The position numbers were made by a program, and so were the translations under genes. Below, in pieces: positions 25,151-35,643 of a stretch of 64,000 bases of DNA (positions are counted from its first letter, which is position 1; every line of letters begins with the position of its first letter). Origin of the DNA: Pleurotus ostreatus/Saccharomyces cerevisiae fusant (taxonomy: Eukaryota > Opisthokonta); contig JAMQCK010000049.1 of NCBI GenBank assembly GCA_024196135.1, forward strand, positions 1 through 64,000, in the 5' to 3' direction. Under the pieces are notes generated by a model, which made no database searches, was not told the DNA's origin, and saw only the letters and a list, made by a program, of their open reading frames with translations.

Positions 25151-27377
25151 TTCTAAAGAAACCGGGCCATAGGTGTCATGCCGGAGCAGCACCCAGAGGA
25201 TTAGCCAGAAGACCGACTCGAGATCGTGCACGTCACGAAATTTCCAGGCGAGACGACTGTCAGGGGATCGAGGCGGAGGGGTTGAAGTTGCCTTCGGTTC
25301 ATCCGGATCGCGAAATGCCCGTTTAGCGTTATTGCGCAGAGGCTGCCCAACAAGGAACTCGCCGAGGACGACCTCTAGAGCGCAAAAATCCGGCGTGCCC
25401 TTTCGCATCGTTAGTAGGGTTGTGAAGAACGGGGCAGGAGAAGGACATGCAGTTCGCTTGGTGCACAAAGCCGTGTCGTCGACGCTTCTGACGGACTCCA
25501 AGTCTGCGAGGACGCCACGGCCGTTGGGACGACGGAGGATGTTGCCAGGACTCACATCCCCGTAAACCAGGCCAACGGAGTGTAATAGGAAGAGCGCTGG
25601 AATATGCGTCAGTCTTTCTACGAGAAAGAATGGCAGGCGAAATTCAAGTAAAACTCACCGTAGGAAGCGTCCTTCACGGTCGCGAACACCGACTTGATCT
25701 CGGGATTATCGAGAAGTCCTTGCCCCTCTTCCATGACGATGCGATGATGCTGCAAAGCCGGTATATCACGCAGGAAGCGACCCTCGTTCTGTACTGGCAA
25801 GCCTGTCTCCATTCCGTGCTTATACATGACGACGCCGCAGAGCACCGGGTCTTCGCCGACATGCATTATCGCGCGCTCGCAGACAGAGTAGACCTTGCGA
25901 TTCCCGACAGGAAAGTTGTAGCCCCTGCCAATCACCTCATGCGTATCGTCGACGCCGCCGCCGACATTGACCTTCTCGCCAGAGACCACCTTCACGAAGA
26001 ACTTCTTGCGCTCCTCGACACTGAGCCCATACATTGGGTCCGCGGACTTGGTCGAGTCCGAGTTCGCCTCGAGCTGCAGAAGGTCCATGATGCTTGTTGG
26101 CGCTGCATCGTGTAGACCCTGCCAGTCATGCTCTTCGAAGCGCCTCATGATGTCTTCGTAGATCTTGTACTCGGTACGCTTGTAGGATTCCAGCCAGCAG
26201 TCCTTGATCACGTAGAATGTTCGTTGGTCCACATCTATCGACGCGTCGCTCTCCTTGTACGCTCGACACACGCGCGTGCATTTGCCGAGCCCGCGTTCGG
26301 CGGCATGATTTGCGAGAGCATCGACGGTAATGTATGTCTCGCCGCAGACAATGATGCGGTACTGGTCCAACGGCGGTTGGTCAGGGTACAAGGACGGGTA
26401 CAAGGACGGGTAGTTGCGGTGCAGCTCGATGTTGGGGTCGAACCCGAGTTCTTCAAGCGTCGCGAAGGCAAATCGGGAGTAGACGTCGACCAAGACTTGC
26501 GCGTCCTGTAGATAAATATCGTCAATGAAAGGGGGACCGCACAAGAAGAGCGGGACAGGACAACTTACGGTGTTGAGGTCGAATGGCTCGCTGACGACGG
26601 CGACCGCACGGTTGAGATGCCATAAGCGGACTTCGGTATCCGCAAAAGTAATGCCGAACGTAAAGCGCCGACGATGGTCTGTGCGTAGGATCTGGTGCAT
26701 GCTCCAAAGGACCTTCTTCGACTTCTGAGGGTGTATCAGCAAGTGAAAGGCGGCGCGGAAGTGAAGGGTGGGCTCACGGCGATGCTTTTGTCGATGGACA
26801 TTGGACTCGCTCGCCAAGTCGAGGCCTGGCGCCCACGATTCCTCATGTGATCATGCTCCTCAACGACGACGACGTTGTGCCAGTCGAATATGCCGTCTTG
26901 CTCAGCAATCAGTTGGTGCACGGCGCCAGGCAGCAGCCACTGCGCCTCTTCGCTTTCAGTCTTGAGCCTCTCACAGCTCTGAAGCGTCAACGTCTGCTTG
27001 AGCTCATCGTTCACCTCTGAGCAGCACTGCACGATCTTCCCATGAAAGTCGACTAGATCACCGTAGGTGCCTTTCTCGGCGTCGAGGCAGTGAGGCGATG
27101 ACCGCTCACAGTCGTTTTGTCTCGAGAGTCCACCATCGCCCGCCTCGGCAGATGCACGCCTCGATCCCCGTTTCTGCGAGCCACGCTGCTTCATGTTGGC
27201 ATCCTCCTCTTTGATATGCTCGCTAGTCCTCGATGTCTGCTTAAGCATCGTCATCACTTGCTCAGACTGCTTTTCGGTCAGCTTCTGTTCAGGCAGAAAG
27301 TGGCGGATGAAGTCGCTAAGAGGCAGACGAGGAACAGCGCCTAAGCGCTCGCAAAAAGCATCGCAGTCGCTTTCCAT
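25121..27377 (-). pseudogene. FunK1-type kinase C, 5' part, truncated by the Helitron
   Basis: FunK1 kinase read from ATG 27377: exons 27377-26778, 26724-26569, 26505-25659, 25596-25451 and 25399-25151, then the Helitron. Translation runs nine codons into Helitron DNA (LADSPWCYE) and stops at 25121-25123, so the distal FunK1 region is lost. Family blocks: RRFTFGITFADTEVRLWH, DVYSRFAFATLEELG, FATVKDASYG, DVSPGNILRRPNG, FRDVHDLESVFWLILWVLLR. Two oddities: the loop reads VYGDVSPGN, with Gly where the other copies have the HRD-type Arg, and the intron at 25450-25400 starts with GC rather than GT (GCATGT...AG; 51 bases, so reading through it also keeps frame). The 3' remainder is at 16812-17345. 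Excising the Helitron gives a virtual protein of about 843 residues. Called a pseudogene because of the break; the truncated form may still be expressed. Confidence 0.9.
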
Positions 27378-27543
27378 GCCGTCCTAAGGGCCTAGGGAAG
27401 GCGTGCTGCCAGGATAAACAAGTGATGCAGATGCAGAGAGGCCTAGAAGGTGCTTCAAACGCGGGGGAACGTGGAGAAAATGAGAGTCAGGAATGAAGGT
27501 GGAAGGCGGAAGCAAGGCACGGCGAGGTCTAAGCGGAAGCGGC

Positions 27544-27569
27544 GACCATGCTTTGATCAAAGCATGGTC
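27544..27569. repeat. Perfect 26-bp palindrome
   Basis: GACCATGCTTTGA (27544-27556) is followed immediately by its exact reverse complement TCAAAGCATGGTC (27557-27569), with no loop. It lies 167 bases upstream of the FunK1 C start, between that gene and the divergent gene at 28076. It could be a dimeric transcription-factor site or a cruciform. No known motif is recognised. Confidence 0.75.
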
Positions 27570-27922
27570 CGGCCAATCATTACCATATGGAGATGGTCCG
27601 AGCGCGGGCCCTTACCGGTCTTCCTCGACTTTCCCACCTTGCGCGTGAGCGTGGGCCTAATCTGGTCAGTACGCATGAGTAATGGGAGATACCACTTGGC
27701 ATCGTATAAGCGCCGGATTGCGGCAGGTCAAGGCGTGCCATGAAGCGTGCACTTTGGATTGGTTGCGAAGCACCTTCGAAGCGTTGCGCACGGTCCTCCC
27801 CTGGTCCATCCGTCAACAGCTTGGACCCAAGCTCAATTGTTATCAGCGCCAGATGGTTACGAGTGCTGGCCATAATTCCCACCGTCAGTCACCGTGGGAC
27901 TGTCTATTGTTCGGCCTGGGAC

Positions 27923-27928
27923 TATAAG
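27923..27928 (+). promoter_or_regulatory. Candidate TATA box for the gene at 28076
   Basis: CTATAAGAAG about 150 bases upstream of the chosen ATG, in a spacing that fits fungal promoters with a 5' leader. Confidence 0.4.
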
Positions 27929-28075
27929 AAGTGGTGGGTCGGTTGCGGGATACTCACAGCCATCTCTACCCCTCAGCTACCCACCAAGCCTGCCTTCCCG
28001 GTAGCTTTCACTGTCGCATCGCCAGTTCCTCACCTACAAAACACGTCCCTCAAGCACTCTACTCTCCTCACAACC

Positions 28076-28723
28076 ATGCCGACCTCCGACTCCATGTGGG
28101 CACCACACAACGCGGACAAACGCGATACGTGGTTTGGCGCTAAGCGCGCCCAGTCGAAGAGCACGATGAGTCCAGGAAAGCCAGCCTTGCCTCGCGACAC
28201 GACGAACAACCCGAAGCCGCTCCGTAACCCTGAAGATGCTCCGATGACCACAAGCATCCAGCCTCCGATGACTAGTGGGGCTTACCAGTCGATGTGGGCG
28301 CCACACAACGCCGACAAGCGCGCCGAGTGGCTAGATCAAGGGCGTCCGTCTGTTAGAGACGAGACAAGCTCGCCTTCGGTCCGCAAGGAAAGTATGAGTG
28401 TATTTGTAGCAAGCGAAGCAAGGCTCCTGCAGACCGCCCTGTACGAGGCGCTGGATACCTCCCCGCCGGGAGAGAGCATCGCTGTCCAAGAGACCAAGAC
28501 TCTTTCCCATGGTTCAGCGCTGGACGGATCGGAGGACGTGCCTAATCTGGCCAAAGGTTTTGCCATCCGTGGAGCTAGCGCCAATGGAGAGAAGGTCGTC
28601 GAGGCCTCGGAAGAGAGTGGTGAACCTCGTACGCCTCGCAGGGCTAAGAAAATCAAGAGACACACGGCGTCCGAGAACGCGCCGTGGGGGAGATGGGATC
28701 ACGACCAATTCAAGAGCATGTAG
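28076..28723 (+). CDS. Hypothetical protein with duplicated SMWAPHNADKR motif
   Basis: Single-exon open frame of 215 residues. I chose ATG 28076 because a TATA-like element lies upstream and the frame before it has no protein-like character. The motif SMWAPHNADKR occurs twice, at about 28091-28123 and 28288-28320, each followed by a Trp-containing segment (DTWFGAKRAQ, AEWLDQGRPS). The rest is Ser/Pro-rich and probably disordered, with a basic patch TPRRAKKIKRH near the end. No family recognised and no signal peptide. A start further upstream in the same frame is possible but less likely. Confidence 0.55.
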   Translation: MPTSDSMWAPHNADKRDTWFGAKRAQSKSTMSPGKPALPRDTTNNPKPLRNPEDAPMTTSIQPPMTSGAYQSMWAPHNADKRAEWLDQGRPSVRDETSSPSVRKESMSVFVASEARLLQTALYEALDTSPPGESIAVQETKTLSHGSALDGSEDVPNLAKGFAIRGASANGEKVVEASEESGEPRTPRRAKKIKRHTASENAPWGRWDHDQFKSM

Positions 28724-29452
28724 AGGGGCTATAGCCATCGAAGAAAGGGGGAATTAGCGAAGGGTCTCGCGGCGTGAGGCTTGTAGGCGATCTGGGAGAG
28801 GTGGATAACATAGCCTGGAAGATCAGCAATATGTACCAAGCCTTATATTTCTCAGCTAAATCGATCGAAGAACATGCCTCTCAGGTGCTCAGGTAAGGAT
28901 GAGGGCCTCGAAGATGACTGTCGAAGATATGCGGTTTCGGGTATTGCCGGCGCTCATCCACCGTCACAACGTGTCACGGGCGCACCCTTGGCTTTCGACT
29001 CTCATAGTCAATGTGCAATCCTGTATCACGTCGTCATATCAGACATCAGGAGCGGATGGACTGCGGTACTTAGCAAAGGGTGATCACTGTAAGCGACCAC
29101 GATTCTGCGAGGCTTAACGCATATCTGCCGCCACTCATGCGCTTCTCCCGATACGGGCTCGGGACCCAACCCGTTGGGTTGCATCTTGTACCTCCAGACC
29201 GTCCTCTACTTCGCATGTTGCGGCAGTCCTACGATTAGACTGCGACCTGGACGCTCTGACTTCACTGATGATAGTCAGCACTCGAAATTAGCCGACAGTT
29301 CTCAATGAATCGTTGTTCACCTCGCCATCTTCGGTACTGCCCATCTTCATGTGCAGCTCAGGATAGCTACCGCCTCGGGATGCATATATGCAAAAAGCCG
29401 CCCAGTGGCTCAGCATTGACTTACAACTTTTGCCTCTACAACTTCGACAACT
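28724..29452. other. Intergenic spacer
   Basis: 730 bases; nothing recognised beyond what must be the promoter of the NmrA-like gene at 29453. Confidence 0.5.
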
Positions 29453-30833
29453 ATGGCCCGCATCGCGACCGTCTTCCTCGCTACAGGTGTTCAAGGTAAG
29501 GCTCCTCGATCCATCTCCGTCTACTGCCGCCGTACATTCTCCCACCATGCTGATTCTCTTTGGCCTCATAGGTACCTCCGTCGTGCAAGCGCTGCTCAAG
29601 GACGGCACCTTCAAGCCTCGCGCTGTGACACGCAATGCTAACTCCGACGCCGCGCGTTCCCTCGCTGCACTCGGCGCCGATGTCGTCGAGGCCGCATTCG
29701 ACGACAAGGAGGCTCTTAAGCGCGCTGTATTTGGTGCCGAATGCGTTTTCCTGGTCAGTCCGCCGTCGCGCAATTATATCACCTATCGCCGAATTGCTTT
29801 TTCCGCGCGAACATGACCTGTCTTTACGCATTGCTGACATGGTCCCTTACCTATAGGCTACCATTCCTACTCCAGGGAATCTGCCTGAGCTCGCGCAGGG
29901 GAGAAACGTCATTGAAGCCTGCAAAGAAGCCGGCGTGAAGTTTGTTGTCCTGAGGTACGACCTTTGTGCGGAAAACGACATCACTCTCGCTCAACCCAAC
30001 GTGCAGCTCCCTTCCGAGCCTGAAAGAGCTATCGCACGGAAAGTACACTCATGCGTTGCACTTCGACCGTGCGTGATCAGCTTTTCAACGGCTCGAGCAT
30101 ACTGATGACCATATAATAGACAAGGCGGCTCTTCAGAAGGACCTCGAAAACTCCGGGATCCCCTGCGCATCTGTCTGCCCCGGCTCTTTCCTCGAGAACA
30201 TCTCGCGCGGGTAAGTCCACATTGCCGCCCATCGCACCGCCCTACTACTAGCTTACCCTCTCAGCATGCTCGGCTGCCCCTTCGAAGAGACGGAGACGCA
30301 CTACATCCTCCACACCCGTGAGGTCGCCGGCCTCCCTGTCGTGCAGACGTGGACCGGTCGCGACATGGGGCGCGCCGTGGTAGCGCTGTTTACGCAGTAC
30401 GATACGCGCGGGCCCGAGATTCTGAAGCAGACCTTCGTGCTAGGCTGCCAGCGCGCTACGACGGAGGAGACGGCGGCTGAACTGGCTAAAGGTACGGTGG
30501 TTGCGACGTGCAGGAAATGCGAGTCGAAGCGCTCACCGTCATTCTTCAGGCCTAGGCAAGCCCGTCGAGGTGCAGCGCCTCGGAGCGTTTGGAATCCCGC
30601 CTATTGATGAGATGGTACGTATCTTCGTCTTTGTCCCACAAGTGATCTTGGGAACTCAACTTGACCAACTTCGACAGTGGGCTGCTTCGGCCGAGTTCGA
30701 CTGGTACCCTGGCGTCGATGTCCCGGACAAGCGCCTGGCTGCGCTGGGCGTCGAGGTAGGTACCATCGAAGGTTTTGGACGCGAGGTGCTGAAGGGAGCG
30801 CGTGTGGAAGCGAGAACCGCGGCGTTTCATTGA
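29453..30833 (+). CDS. NmrA-like NAD(P)-binding protein, copy 1
   Basis: NmrA-family Rossmann-fold protein of about 307 residues, the kind that acts as an oxidoreductase or a redox-sensing regulator; substrate not known. Exons: 29453-29495, 29572-29753, 29857-29954, 30007-30068, 30120-30210, 30265-30491, 30550-30614, 30678-30833, all phase-consistent. The dinucleotide-binding start is VFLATGVQGTSVVQALL, with an Arg that fits NADP binding in PRAVTRNANS. Further family blocks: DVVEAAFDDKEALKRA, LKELSHGKYTHALHFD, CASVCPGSFLEN, PVVQTWTGRDMGRAVVALF. Three more copies are in this window (31538-32862, 47944-49227, 55044-56536). This copy and copy 4 keep an intron inside the GVQ|GTS motif that copies 2 and 3 lack. 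Confidence 0.9.
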
Positions 30834-31151
30834 GCGGGTGCGCAGTCAGATAATTGAAAGCGGCGCCAGCGCGGGGGAGCCGCGAAATCGAAATTAGCCC
30901 TCTATGAGAGTGCATTCACATTGCATGAGAGCCTGTACAATATTCTTCTATGCCAATGGATTCCTGCCGCTCGTCCGAGGAGGCTTCGAACCCGACACGT
31001 GTATCGGGAGAACGCGTGTGATGCATGTTGACTTTGATCCTGACCACGAGCACTCAACATCGCAGGTTTTTACTCAGGCCCTCCCAACTCACGGCGCCGA
31101 CAAGGTCCACTGACATATATTATCATATTCACCCCTTTGAGCACCTTCATC

Positions 31152-31452
31152 ATGTCGGTCGAGCTGCCCTCGCCGGCCAAGAACGATGCTGCTGCCTTCG
31201 TGCTAAATTCCGCCCAAGCAAGAACATCATTATCATTGCAGGTACAGGGTTGTCTGCCGCATTAGGTAATCTTGGCTCGTTTGAGTCGCCATACACCTTT
31301 TCCTGCGCCTGGTCCAATATTCCTTTCAATTCGCACACATGTGACCACAACAAGGCCTTTCTCCGGGGTGAGATGGAGCTCGTACTGAGCAGTCATCTGC
31401 AGGCATACCCACCTTCCGAGATGGCGGTGCCATGTGGCGCTCACTCAACGCA
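31152..31452 (+). pseudogene. Relic of a sirtuin gene (exon 1 and part of exon 2)
   Basis: ATG at 31152 begins a stretch closely matching exon 1 of the sirtuin at 49422-51053. Both encode the end SKNII(I/V)IAG(T/A)GLSAA followed by a GT donor (31267 here). One base is missing near 31199 (GCCTTCGTG against GCCTTTCGTG), which breaks the frame. After an intron-like gap, 31402-31452 matches the start of exon 2 ([16 protein letters not shown] against [16 protein letters not shown]); homology then stops. The orientation towards NmrA copy 2 repeats, inverted, the arrangement of NmrA copy 3 and the intact sirtuin. Confidence 0.85.
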
Positions 31453-31537
31453 GGATGGGCGGCTTGGTACGCGCAGGCGTCTTATACACTCGCATCCTTG
31501 GATACATACACAAAATCTTATACACCGACACCCCGCA

Positions 31538-32862
31538 CTACACCTTAAAGAGCTCGCCAGTCACGCCTTTGGGGGCGCTCTTGAGCACAGTGCGAGCGAA
31601 CTCCGCGATGGTCCCGATCTGGACGCCGAGCGCCTCGAGACGCTTGTCGGGGACGTCAACGCCGGGGAACCAGTCGAATTCCACCGTGGCGGCAAACTAT
31701 CGCGGCGTCAGCATCAGTGGAGCGCGACAGAGATACAGTGGCGCGCGAGAGATGCAGACCCCGCCCGCAGACGTACCACGTCGTCCACGGCGGGGATCCC
31801 AAGCTTGCCGCGGCGCCTGACTTCGACGGGTTTGCCTAGGCCTGCGAGGGGTGCGTTAGAGGGCGACTATGCAAAAATGGTGGACAGCATCATTTAGTCT
31901 ATCTATACGCACCCTCCGCCAGCTCCGCCGCGACCTCCTCCGTCGTCGCGCGCTGGCACCCGAGCACGAACGTCTGGTGGTCGATCTCCGCCGCGCGCGT
32001 CGTACTGCGTGAATAAGGCCGTCACCGCCAGCCCCATGTCGCGGCCGATCCACGTCTGGATGAGGCGGCAGCCCTCGGGCTCGTAGGTGTTGTAGATGTA
32101 CGCCGTCTCGGTCTCCTCGAAGGGGCAGCCGAGCAGGCTGTGTGCGCAAGGGGAGTCCTGGTAAGCGGAGGGGGAAAATAGGCGGTCCATGGCCACACAC
32201 GCACCCACGGGTCAGGTTCTCGAGGAAGCCTCCGGGGCAGATGGAAGCGCAGGCGATGCCGGAGCTTTCGAGGTACTTCTGTATCAAGGCCTTGTCTGCA
32301 ATGGGCGGGATCAGCATGCTAGGACACTCAGGGAGGCATGGGGCGTACTTTCGAAATGCATAGCGCTGGAGTACTTGCCGCCCGACAGCTCCTTTACACT
32401 CGGGAGGGTGCTATCGAGCAGAGTGATTACTACGCAAGGCGCACACGCGATCTGAGAGGGAGTTGCGCACCTAAACGCGATGAACTTGACCCCGGCTTCC
32501 TTGCTAGCGTCTATGATGTTCATACCCTGGGTGAGCTCGGGCACGCCTCCTTGGGTGGGCTTGGTGACCTACGAAGCGACGAGCCAATGATCAGCAAAAC
32601 TATTGACATGATAACCTCGAGCGACTGCAATACGCACGAGGAATACGCATTCCGCGCCAGTCACGGCGCGCTTGATGGCCTCCTTGTCGTCGTAGGTAGC
32701 CTCGACGACTTCCGCGCCCAGAGCGGCGAGAGCACGCGCGGCGTCCGAGTTCGCATTGCGCGTCACCGCGCGGGGGGTGAAGGTGCCGTCTTTGATTAGG
32801 GCTTGGACGGCGGAGGTGCCCTGGACACCGGTGGCCAGGAAGACGGTGGCGATGCGGGACAT
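31538..32862 (-). pseudogene. NmrA-like copy 2, frameshifted
   Basis: Same family and exon plan as the copy at 47944: exons 32862-32638, 32568-32471, 32410-32349, 32295-32205, 32137-31913, 31841-31777, 31696-31538. Exon sizes are identical to copy 3 (225, 98, 62, 91, 65, 159) except the fifth, which is 225 instead of 227. The two missing bases fall in the FTQYDARG segment (CAGTACGACGCGCGCGG), and the frame afterwards reads Arg/Gly-rich nonsense to a stop in the next intron. The later exons are otherwise preserved (GLGKPVEVRR, DWFPGVDVPDKRLEALGV), so the lesion looks recent. It could be a sequencing error in a GC-rich run. Confidence 0.85.
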
Positions 32863-32895
32863 GCTTGCTGGTGCCGAGTGGGGGTGAAGGTCCAT

Positions 32896-32912
32896 TGAGG
32901 GCCCTTATATAC
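32896..32912 (-). promoter_or_regulatory. TATA-containing promoter block of NmrA copy 2
   Basis: On the minus strand GTATATAAGGGCCCTCA, 34 bases before the ATG. The identical 17 bases precede NmrA copy 3 at 47868-47884, which supports recent duplication including the promoter. Confidence 0.7.
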
Positions 32913-33546
32913 GGCATATCTTCTCATACCGCTATTCAGTCGCCTACAGCCTCGGAATGATTCCATGGCCGCTTACGCGCGTCTACGGCAGTTGAAGTCG
33001 AGCGCTCAGGACACAAAGTAACTTTGCAGCGAGATTGAGGGAGCAACGCGAGGAGAGTGACAGGTTGGGTAATCTTTATGAGGCCGCCAGCGATGTGTAT
33101 GAGAGCGCCAACATTGATGAGAATGGTCACGGCACGCATTGACAAGTGTATTTCTACCCACCCTCAGCATTTGTGTTCCGCGATCGTTCCGTGCGTCCTA
33201 GCGCAAGCCGCCGAGAGGTCTACGGATGTGCGGCATATCAATGATGAGGGACCTGATGTTCGTCAGTACTCTTGCGTATACTCGATAACATCAACTTAAG
33301 CAGCCTCGACAGCTGTGCCCTGATGAGGACGGTCGGAGCAGTTGAACTCTGGAATTACACGTGACCTGCTCGCATTGATCCGGCGGCAATTTCGTTCGCA
33401 CGGCTTACGTCAGCGCTCAATTCGGACTTGTTCAGTTCCCATTCGAACCCCTTCAGGCCATTGGGCCCTCGCAGCGCACTCCACTGTCAGTTTGATTTTC
33501 TGTGTAGTCTCGTTCATGTCAGCTCAAACACTATGCCAGAAGCAGA
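32913..33546. other. Intergenic spacer
   Basis: About 630 bases between the divergent NmrA copy 2 and the cyclin gene. No gene recognised. Confidence 0.5.
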
Positions 33547-35150
33547 ATGGAACCCACACCAAGACCACCGCTTTCCTCGTCCAAGTACCACTTGCCGTAC
33601 TTCAGCCCGTCCGAGGTCGCCATACTCTCTGCAAAGCAGCGCGGAAAATTCTCCCAACATCAGGAAGAGAGACAGCGGCAGAATGCGTGCTCTTTTTTGG
33701 AGGCGATGGGCGGGAGGATTGGATTGTGAGTGGAGTCTCCTGCATTGAACCCTTGAAGCTCGATGGTGGTGCCTGTGCGCCTGACGTTGTAGTGTTTGCG
33801 CTTGGCGCTCGTTCACTTGTGCTCACCGCCGGCACAACTGCGCTGGAATCTGGCATCCTTGCACACGCTGACCAGACGACCAGCCCGCGAAAGACGATAG
33901 CCATGGCTCAGCTGCTGTACCATCGCTTCCACCTGTTCTTCCCGCTGAAGGACTTCATATACACGGTAAGCGTCTCTTATGCTGACCGACGTGTTTTCCT
34001 AAAATGAAAACGTCGCCTAATCCCTTTCATTAGGATGTCGCCCTCGCTGCCCTCTTCGTATCCACGAAAATGCAGGATACCCTGAAGAAGCCACGAGACC
34101 TCCTCGCCGTGTCTTACGCAGTTCGCTTCCCCGAACTGGCCGCGAAGACAAAGCACCCGACGGGCGAGATTGATATTGACACGATGGACCCAGCGGTAAG
34201 CTTCTCCAGTCTATGATAGCAGCTCGATACTGCCAGGTAGATTGGCTGTGATCACGGGACTGACCTCGCGCAGATTGTCGAGCAGGATCGGCAGAAGCTG
34301 CTCGCTATCGAGCGGCTGCTTCTGGAGACGATCTGCTTCAATTTTACGTCGCGGCTCTGCTTCCCTTATGTGATCAAGATCGCCAAACGGCTTTCGGGTG
34401 AGTATCCCTTCTGCTGCATCGTTGTTAACCGCCTCTGACGATGTGCCAGCGTCGAAGAAGGTCGCTCAGCTGGCGTGGCGGTTGTCAATTGATAGGTGAA
34501 CGGACTTTTTTGTAGAGAGCGACATTCTGCTAACTTTCGCCAGTCACCGCACTCTCATCCCGCTCCAGTACCCACCACACACGGTGGCGATGGGCAGCAT
34601 ATACGTTGCCGCGCTCCTATCTTCATTCGAACAATCCCAGGACGACGACTCCGCCGGCGTGACCAGCAGCCGCGACATCGCGCAAATGCTGCATGAGCAC
34701 GGCGCCTGGGAAGCCTCATTCCAGTGCCAGGTCGACGATCTCGAAGGTGATCATCCACTTCCTCTTCACCTTTACCTCTTCACCTTCTACCAGCAAATGC
34801 TCAACCACCCACTAGCCATCGCCCACGCCCTAATCGACCTCATCGGCCAAGGGCTCCAAAACCCCGCCACAAAGCCCTCCCCGCGCACGCCCTCCTCGCC
34901 CTCCTCTACCGCGCCCGGTGGTAAAACGAGTTCAGTCAAAGCCACCCCGCGCCTCTACGACGCCGACCAGCTCCTCCGGCTCAAGATCAAGCTGCGCGAG
35001 ACCGAGCACGAGCCGCGCGCGCGGAACCCGATCGGGCGGGCGGATCCGACGGCGGGGCATAGGAGCGATGATATCGCGATGCTGGGGCGGAATGAGGGGA
35101 CGGTGAGGTTTATGTTCGGGCCGCCGGCGGTGGTGGGTGGGGGGTCGTGA
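33547..35150 (+). CDS. Cyclin, CTD-kinase subunit type (Ctk2/cyclin K-like)
   Basis: Cyclin-box protein of about 376 residues; cyclins of this type activate a Cdk9/Ctk1-like kinase that phosphorylates the RNA polymerase II C-terminal domain. Exons: 33547-33725, 33884-33965, 34034-34195, 34274-34397, 34450-34495, 34544-34746, 34816-35150. ATG 33547 is chosen because it opens the frame YFSPSEVAILSAKQRGKFS that splices in phase into the cyclin core RKTIAMAQLLYHRFHLFFP and DVALAALFVSTKMQDTLKK, a classic cyclin-box segment. Further core blocks: ERLLLETICFNF, KVAQLAWRLSID, MGSIYVAALLSSFEQ. The last intron (34747-34815, 69 bases) can also be read through in frame. The C-terminus is Ser/Pro-rich and then charged. 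Assignment to Ctk2 rather than another transcriptional cyclin is by overall resemblance. Confidence 0.82.
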
Positions 35151-35643
35151 AGGTGTATGTAGGGGTAGGATAGGGTTGTTAGTGAGAGATGCATTGTTCG
35201 AGGGTGTCAAAAACTACATTGAGGGGCATATGTATGCTAGTATCGTCAGTCCGTCAAGTCCTTCGTGTCCGTGAACGACTTCCCCGACTCGTTGCTTCAT
35301 ATCGTCAACGCAATTACTGTCCTTCCGATAATTTCAAACGCCGTCTCCACGCGACGGCTTGCAGAAGTGCTATCAACTAATCAGTCGTCAGCACAACTTC
35401 AGAAAGGTCCAACTCACATTCAACCTCGTCGCATGCAGGGGCTTATGCGTTTGCGTCCGGCAGTTCCACCCGTACCAGCAGTCCTCAGTTGGTATTGTCT
35501 CACCGGCTGCGAACGGTGTCAGTACTTTGCAATCATGACCGGAAAGAGCGGCAATCATGGGCAGGAAGAGAGCACGCGGGCACAGAGAGGGGACCGAACT
35601 TGCGGTCACAAAGAGGAGACCGAACTTGTAAGCAGAAAGAGTA
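35151..35643. other. Spacer between converging genes
   Basis: About 490 bases between the cyclin and F-box gene stops. Two imperfect copies of a CAAAGAGG/GACCGAACTTG unit lie near 35580-35630. No gene recognised. Confidence 0.5.

Noticed and set aside
30980..31010. TTCGAACCC resembling a tRNA T-loop
   Set aside because: No stem around it and no A-box; chance similarity.
31025..31897. 290-codon plus-strand open frame
   Set aside because: It passes through the sirtuin relic and antisense NmrA copy 2 exons in wrong frames.
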